Origin: Bacillota bacterium LX-D
Lineage (GTDB): Bacteria > Bacillota > DUOV01 > Zhaonellaceae
Length of the DNA stretch: 64,000 nt
Direction: 5' to 3'
Assembly: GCA_031628995.1 (NCBI GenBank)
Contig: JAVLUO010000008.1
Span: forward strand, 27,343-91,342
Shown here: in pieces, positions 58,991 through 64,000 of the stretch
How positions within the stretch are numbered: the stretch's first letter is position 1
Layout of the letters: every line of letters starts with the position of its first letter
The notes under the pieces: model-generated
Database searches by the model: none
The model's input: the letters and a program-made list of their open reading frames with translations, nothing else
Told to the model about the DNA's origin: nothing
Translations under genes and position numbers: made by a program

Positions 58991-60718
58991 ATGAATAATT
59001 TTGCCTCTAGTCTAAATGGGTTGCTAATTTTTATTCAGGTGTTTTTTGCGGTTATTATTGGTTTGTATTTTTGGAATTTGTTGCGCAGTCAGCAAGGTAA
59101 TAGGTTTGCAGTTCAAAAAGAGTCGAAACGTGAACTGGAGAAATTGGCTAAACTGCGCAAAATATCCTTGTCCCAACCTTTGGCTGAAAAAACTAGACCC
59201 AGTACATTTGCAGAAGTTATTGGTCAAGAAGAAGGTATTAAAGCATTGAAGGCTGCTTTATGTGGCCCTAATCCACAGCATGTTATTGTTTATGGGCCTC
59301 CAGGCGTGGGAAAAACAGCAGCAGCCAGACTTGTTTTAGAAGAAGCAAAAAAATCAAGCATCTCACCCTTTAAAGAAGATGCTAAATTTGTAGAAGTCGA
59401 TGGCACTACATCTAGATTTGATGAAAGAGGAATTGCTGATCCTTTAATCGGTTCTGTCCACGATCCAATTTACCAGGGGGCAGGAGCCATGGGAATGGCC
59501 GGTATACCCCAGCCTAAACCGGGAGCTGTTACTAAAGCTCATGGAGGCATGCTGTTTATTGATGAAATTGGAGAATTACATCCTATCCAAATTAACAAGC
59601 TCTTAAAGGTATTAGAAGATCGGAAAGTATTTTTAGAAAGTGCATATTATAACTCAGAGGATGCTAATATACCTGCACATATCCATGATATGTTTCAAAA
59701 TGGACTGCCTGCCGACTTTCGTTTAGTAGGTGCAACAACCAGGCTGCCTCATGAACTACCGCCAGCTATTCGTTCCCGCTGTTTAGAAGTATTTTTTAGA
59801 GCTTTGACTCCTGAAGAAATAGGAATTATTGGACGTAACGCTGTTCAAAAAATTGGTTACACAATCACGGATAAAGCAATTAATGTTTTAGAAAAATATG
59901 CTACTAACGGTAGAGAAGCTGTGAATATTATTCAAATAGCAGCTGGTTTGGCTTTAGGCAATGATAAGAAAGAAATTGATGCTGCAGACATTGAATGGGT
60001 AGTCAATAGTGGACAATATTCCCCTCGCCCAGAAAAGAAAATACCAGCTGTCCCTCAAGTAGGAGTTGTCAATGGTTTAGCAATTGTTGGCCCCAACTTA
60101 GGTACTTTATTAGAATTGGAAGTTTGTGTTTTACCAGTTCCGAAAGGAAAAGGTAAGGTAACTGTAACAGGGGTAGTAGAAGAAGAAGAAATGGGAGGCA
60201 GCGACGGCAAGAAAATTAGGCGGAAAAGCATGGCTAAAGGCTCTGTAGAAAATGTATTAACATGTCTGCGTAGAAATACAGATTTAGATCCCAGAGATTA
60301 CGATATTCATGTTAATTTTCCGGGAGGAATACCAGTTGACGGTCCTTCAGCAGGCGTTACCATAGCCACAGCTATTTATTCAGCAATTAAAAATATTCCT
60401 GTGGATAATAAAGTGGCTATGACTGGGGAAGTATCTATTTATGGCAATATTAAACCCATTGGTGGTGTAGTTGCTAAAGTGGAGGCTGCTCAGCAGGCGG
60501 GGGCCAAAAAAGTATATATACCTATGGAAAATTACCAGGAAATTTTTAAAGAAATGGAGAACATTGAAGTTATACCTGTAGAAAAACTTTCCCAACTGCT
60601 AAAATATGTTTTAGATGTTGATTTAAGTGACAAAAACTTTGAACTACCAAAATTAAAAACCGAAATATTAGCTGCCAGATCTGTAGCTAACAGTCATTCT
60701 TCTAGCGTAGGCCGTTAA
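58991..60718 (+). CDS. lonB: LonB-type sporulation protease
   Basis: Membrane-anchored Lon family protease of the forespore; 575 residues. N-terminal helix (LLIFIQVFFAVIIGLYFW, ~10-28), AAA+ domain with [10 protein letters not shown] and MLFIDEIGELHP, Lon peptidase domain with Ser453 (VDGPSAG) and Lys496. The ATG at 58991 gives MNNFASSLNG, aligned with Bacillus LonB; an ATG at 58967 with AGAAGGA upstream is a real alternative adding eight residues. Isolated between a terminator and the lon promoter. Confidence 0.94.
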   Translation: MNNFASSLNGLLIFIQVFFAVIIGLYFWNLLRSQQGNRFAVQKESKRELEKLAKLRKISLSQPLAEKTRPSTFAEVIGQEEGIKALKAALCGPNPQHVIVYGPPGVGKTAAARLVLEEAKKSSISPFKEDAKFVEVDGTTSRFDERGIADPLIGSVHDPIYQGAGAMGMAGIPQPKPGAVTKAHGGMLFIDEIGELHPIQINKLLKVLEDRKVFLESAYYNSEDANIPAHIHDMFQNGLPADFRLVGATTRLPHELPPAIRSRCLEVFFRALTPEEIGIIGRNAVQKIGYTITDKAINVLEKYATNGREAVNIIQIAAGLALGNDKKEIDAADIEWVVNSGQYSPRPEKKIPAVPQVGVVNGLAIVGPNLGTLLELEVCVLPVPKGKGKVTVTGVVEEEEMGGSDGKKIRRKSMAKGSVENVLTCLRRNTDLDPRDYDIHVNFPGGIPVDGPSAGVTIATAIYSAIKNIPVDNKVAMTGEVSIYGNIKPIGGVVAKVEAAQQAGAKKVYIPMENYQEIFKEMENIEVIPVEKLSQLLKYVLDVDLSDKNFELPKLKTEILAARSVANSHSSSVGR

Positions 60719-60866
60719 TTAGGCTAAATAATGAAATTTTATCGATATAAAGCAGCATTTAGCTGGATTTTTGTCTTTTTTGCTAATTTTATCCTGTCTT
60801 TAAGCGGGTTGCATCAAAAGTAATTTAGCTATAGAATAAAACAACAACATGACAAAATGGCCTCAA

Positions 60867-60907
60867 AGAAGCCGTACTTAACATGACGGCTTCTATTGGT
60901 ATATAAT
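60867..60907 (+). promoter_or_regulatory. lon promoter inside an inverted repeat
   Basis: TTAACA (60878-60883), 18-bp spacer, TATAAT (60902-60907). The -35 lies in the 10-nt gap of a perfect inverted repeat AGAAGCCGT/ACGGCTTCT (60867-60875, 60886-60894), which could be an operator or the lonB terminator (no T-run follows). The remainder of 60719-60965 holds no supported gene. Confidence 0.65.
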
Positions 60908-60965
60908 ATTAAGTTGAAGTAAAAAATAATGAGAAATTTAAGGCAATTAGACTGGAGGTGAGAGA

Positions 60966-63293
60966 ATGGCAGAACAAATAAAGAAGGAAATACCACTGTT
61001 GCCTTTAAGAGGTGTTTCCGTCTTCCCTTATATGGTTATCCATTTAGATGTAGGGCGAGAACGTTCAATTAATGCAATAGATGCTGCAATGGCTGCTGAT
61101 CAGCAAGTTTTTTTAACAATGCAAAAAGATGCTCAAACTGATGAACCAAATAAAGATGAAATATATGAATTCGGTACAATAGCCGAAATAAAGCAGCTTT
61201 TAAAACTTCCCGGAGGTACTATTCGGGTTCTTGTAGAGGGGTTAACTAGAGCTAAAATTGCTTCATTTCTCTCTGAGGAGCCATATCATAAAGTAGAAGT
61301 GGAGACATACGAGGACTCAACTGAAAAAAGCTTGGAAACAGAAGCATTAATGCGTACTTTAATTGACTTGTTTGAACAGTATGTGAAAACAAGCAAAAAA
61401 ATTCCACCTGAAGCAGTCGCTACTGTAGTAACTTTAGAAGAGCCAGGGCGTTTAGCCGATGTTGTTATTGCACATCTATCTTTGAAACTAACTGAGAAGC
61501 AGCGAGCCTTAGAAACAATTAACGTCCAGAAACGTTTAGAGCTTATTTGCGAAGTTTTAACAAACGAAATGGAAATATTAGAACTGGAGCGTAAAATAAA
61601 TGCTAGAGTTCGCAAACAAATGGAAAAAACTCAAAAGGAATACTATTTGCGGGAACAATTAAAAGCAATTCAGAAAGAATTAGGTGAAAAAGACGAGCGT
61701 GTGGCAGAGGGAGAAGAGCTGCGACAAAAACTTGAAAAAGCTAAACTGCCTAAAGAAGTTAAAGAAAAAGCTTTGAAAGAAATAGAACGTTTGGAAAAAA
61801 TGCCACCAATGGTTGCAGAAGCTACTGTTGTTCGGAATTACTTAGACTGGATCCTTGGTTTGCCTTGGAATAAACAGACAAAAGATAGATTAGACATTAA
61901 AATGGCAGAACAAATACTGCAAGAAGACCATTATGGACTAAAAGAAGTTAAAGATCGTATTTTAGAATACCTGTCCGTACGCCAACTATCTCAGCAAATG
62001 AAAGGCCCAATCCTTTGTTTTGTAGGTCCTCCTGGCGTAGGAAAAACATCCTTAGCTAAATCAGTGTCTCGAGCATTGGAAAGAAAATTTGTGCGCATGT
62101 CTTTAGGAGGCATGCGGGACGAAGCCGAAATTCGAGGACATAGAAGGACTTATGTTGGAGCTATGCCTGGGAGAATTATTCAAAGCCTAAAGCAGGCAGG
62201 TACTAAAAACCCAGTGATTCTCTTGGACGAAATTGATAAGTTAGGCTCAGACTTTCGGGGTGATCCATCTTCTGCACTCCTAGAAGTTTTAGACCCTGAA
62301 CAAAACAATACCTTTAGCGACCATTATGTTGAAGTTCCTTTTGATTTATCCAAGATAATGTTTATTACTACAGCTAATGTCCACTATAATATCCCCAGAC
62401 CTTTGTTGGACAGGATGGAAGTTATCCAAATTCCTGGATATACCGAAGAAGAAAAACTACAAATTGCTTTGCGCCATTTAGTACCAAAACAAGTGAAAGA
62501 ACATGGCTTAAAAGCAGATCAATTAGTTGTTTCGGAAAATGCTATTCGGAGAATTATTCGGGAGTATACTAGGGAAGCTGGAGTTAGAAATTTAGAAAGA
62601 CAAGTTGCTTCTTTATGCCGTAAAGTTGCTAGGGAAATTGTTGAAGGAAAAATTTTTAATGGAAAAATAAGTGCCCAAAATATTGAACATTACTTGGGAA
62701 TTCCCCGTTTCCGCTATGGTTTAGCAGGGGAGAAAAATGAGATTGGGGTCGTTACTGGTTTAGCTGTAACGGAAGTTGGCGGCGACGTTTTAAGTGTAGA
62801 AGCTACATTGTTAAAGGGCAAAGGTAATTTAACCTTAACTGGACAGCTGGGAGATGTAATGAAGGAATCTGCCTATGCTGGTTTAAGTTATATTCGTTCT
62901 AAGACAAGTGATTTAGGAGTTGCTGAGGACTTTTATGAGAAATATGATATTCATATTCATGTGCCTGAGGGAGCAATACCAAAGGATGGTCCTTCCGCTG
63001 GAATTACTATGGCTACTGCATTAACATCAGCTCTTTCTAGCCGCCCAGTGAGGAAAGATGTGGCTATGACTGGAGAGATTACACTGCGGGGCAGAGTACT
63101 CCCTGTAGGTGGTATTAAGGAAAAAGTCTTGGCAGCTCATCGTGCGGGCATTAAAACAGTTATACTGCCCAAGGAAAATGAGAAGAGTTTAGAAAATATT
63201 CCCGCCAATGTTAAAAGAAAATTGGAATTTGTCTTAGTAGATCATTTAGATCAAGTTTTGCCAAGAGCGCTGGAAGATGAAAAAGAAGTATGA
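60966..63293 (+). CDS. lon: ATP-dependent Lon protease (LonA)
   Basis: Cytosolic Lon, 775 residues. N-terminal substrate domain (~10-200), coiled-coil, AAA+ with GPPGVGKT and VILLDEIDK, and peptidase domain with Ser677 (KDGPSAG) and Lys720 ([11 protein letters not shown]). TGGAGGTGAG precedes the ATG. Overlaps yihA by 4 nt (ATGA), so the two are coupled. Confidence 0.97.
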   Translation: MAEQIKKEIPLLPLRGVSVFPYMVIHLDVGRERSINAIDAAMAADQQVFLTMQKDAQTDEPNKDEIYEFGTIAEIKQLLKLPGGTIRVLVEGLTRAKIASFLSEEPYHKVEVETYEDSTEKSLETEALMRTLIDLFEQYVKTSKKIPPEAVATVVTLEEPGRLADVVIAHLSLKLTEKQRALETINVQKRLELICEVLTNEMEILELERKINARVRKQMEKTQKEYYLREQLKAIQKELGEKDERVAEGEELRQKLEKAKLPKEVKEKALKEIERLEKMPPMVAEATVVRNYLDWILGLPWNKQTKDRLDIKMAEQILQEDHYGLKEVKDRILEYLSVRQLSQQMKGPILCFVGPPGVGKTSLAKSVSRALERKFVRMSLGGMRDEAEIRGHRRTYVGAMPGRIIQSLKQAGTKNPVILLDEIDKLGSDFRGDPSSALLEVLDPEQNNTFSDHYVEVPFDLSKIMFITTANVHYNIPRPLLDRMEVIQIPGYTEEEKLQIALRHLVPKQVKEHGLKADQLVVSENAIRRIIREYTREAGVRNLERQVASLCRKVAREIVEGKIFNGKISAQNIEHYLGIPRFRYGLAGEKNEIGVVTGLAVTEVGGDVLSVEATLLKGKGNLTLTGQLGDVMKESAYAGLSYIRSKTSDLGVAEDFYEKYDIHIHVPEGAIPKDGPSAGITMATALTSALSSRPVRKDVAMTGEITLRGRVLPVGGIKEKVLAAHRAGIKTVILPKENEKSLENIPANVKRKLEFVLVDHLDQVLPRALEDEKEV

Positions 63294-63889
63294 AAATAAA
63301 GACAGCAGAGTATTTTTCTACGGCAGTTAAACAAGACCAGTATCCATCTGGGGATATGTTAGAGATAGCCATAGTAGGAAGGTCCAATGTGGGTAAATCT
63401 TCCTTAATTAATAAGATAGTCAATCGCAAAGGACTAGCTCGCATTAGTCAACAGCCGGGAAAGACCCAGACCATTAATTTTTATTTAATTAACAATGCTT
63501 TTTATTTAGTGGACTTGCCGGGTTATGGTTTTGCTCGTGTATCTCAGCAAGTGAAGAAAACTTGGGGGAAGATGATTGAAGAGTATTTACACAAAAGAGC
63601 TAATTTAGTTAGCGTTATTCAACTAATTGACTTTCGTCATCCACCTACCAAGGACGATTTACAAATGTACCATTGGTTGAAAGAAGTGCAGTCCCAAGTA
63701 ATTATTGCTTGCACCAAAGCAGATAAAATCAGCAAGGGCCAATGGCAAAAGCACTTAAAGGAAATTAAAACAGGGCTTCAAGCTGATCCTGAAGATATTT
63801 TTATACCTTGCTCTGCACTGACAGGCACAGGAATTGAAGAATTGCGCCATATTTTTGGGCAGCTGCTTAGTATTAAAAGCCAGCGATAA
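63290..63889 (+). CDS. yihA: Ribosome biogenesis GTPase YihA/YsxC (EngB)
   Basis: GTPase needed for 50S assembly; 199 residues. G1 [11 protein letters not shown]3 DLPGYGFA, G4 TKADK, and the [12 protein letters not shown] switch segment. ATG overlaps the lon stop. The lon-yihA pair is standard in Firmicutes. A strong terminator follows at once. Confidence 0.96.
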   Translation: MKIKTAEYFSTAVKQDQYPSGDMLEIAIVGRSNVGKSSLINKIVNRKGLARISQQPGKTQTINFYLINNAFYLVDLPGYGFARVSQQVKKTWGKMIEEYLHKRANLVSVIQLIDFRHPPTKDDLQMYHWLKEVQSQVIIACTKADKISKGQWQKHLKEIKTGLQADPEDIFIPCSALTGTGIEELRHIFGQLLSIKSQR

Positions 63890-63907
63890 CGCTGGCTTTT
63901 TGCTTTT
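63875..63907 (+). terminator. Rho-independent terminator of lon-yihA
   Basis: Perfect 11-bp stem AAAAGCCAGCG/CGCTGGCTTTT, loop ATAA, then TGCTTTT. The 5' arm begins inside the last codons of yihA. A group IIC intron starts immediately after. Confidence 0.93.
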
Positions 63908-64000
63908 GTGCGCCCAGCATGGGCGCTTGCTCGTCGGTGAAAGTCCGATACGGGGGTTGATAGTGCCAACCGTTAGCCTAAGACAAGGGTGTCCATCGCG
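63908..64000 (+). mobile_element. Group IIC intron, 5' end (continues past the window)
   Basis: GTGCGCCCAGCATGGGCGCT start, followed by GTTAGCCTAAGACAAGGGTG, the domain I beginning of a group IIC intron, 93 nt visible. It matches the fragment at 31531 with five differences and, unlike that copy, pairs CGCCCA with TGGGCG fully. Whether it is complete and encodes a reverse transcriptase cannot be seen. Inserted right behind a terminator, as usual for this class. Confidence 0.85.

Noticed and set aside
60731..60823. 30-residue hydrophobic frame between lonB and lon
   Set aside because: Single-helix-like peptide, but no ribosome binding site and no neighbour context; too weak to call.

Overview
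The window is a 64 kb stretch of a low-GC, endospore-forming, Gram-positive bacterium of the Clostridia. The evidence is the rpoBC-str-S10-spc-alpha gene order, zinc-type S14 and S4, a GerA-type germinant receptor, CwlD, LonB, and an EF-Tu with a four-cysteine insertion that I recall from Peptococcaceae and Moorella-like clostridia. I do not name a species. Almost everything is on the + strand, co-directional with the ribosomal genes.

Layout. 1-11633: rpoB (5' end cut by the window), rpoC, an L7Ae-like protein, rpsL, rpsG, fusA, tuf. 11842-27160: the S10-spc-alpha supercluster from rpsJ to rplQ, including secY, adk, map, infA and rpoA. 27248-31484: ECF transporter module (ecfA1-ecfA2-ecfT), truA, rplM-rpsI. 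31497-34883: a terminator followed by a truncated group IIC intron, a Nif3-like gene, a minus-strand flavoprotein, cwlD and a decayed radical-SAM gene. 34909-39915: PAP2 phosphatase and a GerA-type germination operon in the order A-C-B plus a small two-helix protein. 39934-43976: Cys-rich protein, queG, a 52-residue minus-strand gene, a sugar-binding-type lipoprotein, a cupin isomerase. 44335-46633: polar amino acid ABC transporter whose binding-protein gene is frameshifted in an A8 tract. 46798-54531: paaK-ACT-hisC, a GerMN lipoprotein, a multidomain amidase, murI, rph, rdgB. 54676-55412: seven tRNA genes. 55658-63889: tig, clpP, clpX, lonB, lon, yihA (protein folding and ATP-dependent proteolysis). 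63908-64000: 5' end of a second group IIC intron copy, cut by the window end.

Most of the window is conserved core biology: transcription, translation, protein export, proteolysis, and spore cortex/germination. I do not see a convincing undescribed multi-gene system, and no CRISPR array, phage or toxin-antitoxin module. The parts worth a second look are local: two group IIC intron ends behind Rho-independent terminators, a CwlD homologue with a zinc-ligand His replaced by Gln, a homopolymer frameshift, two gene remnants (a KOW-type gene before infA and an AmrS-type radical-SAM gene), a possible small GerD-type receptor subunit, a cupin isomerase lacking the usual His-X-His, a codon-usage switch inside tuf, and several candidate sporulation or operator sites. 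Family assignments rest on recognising motifs by eye; no database search was run.
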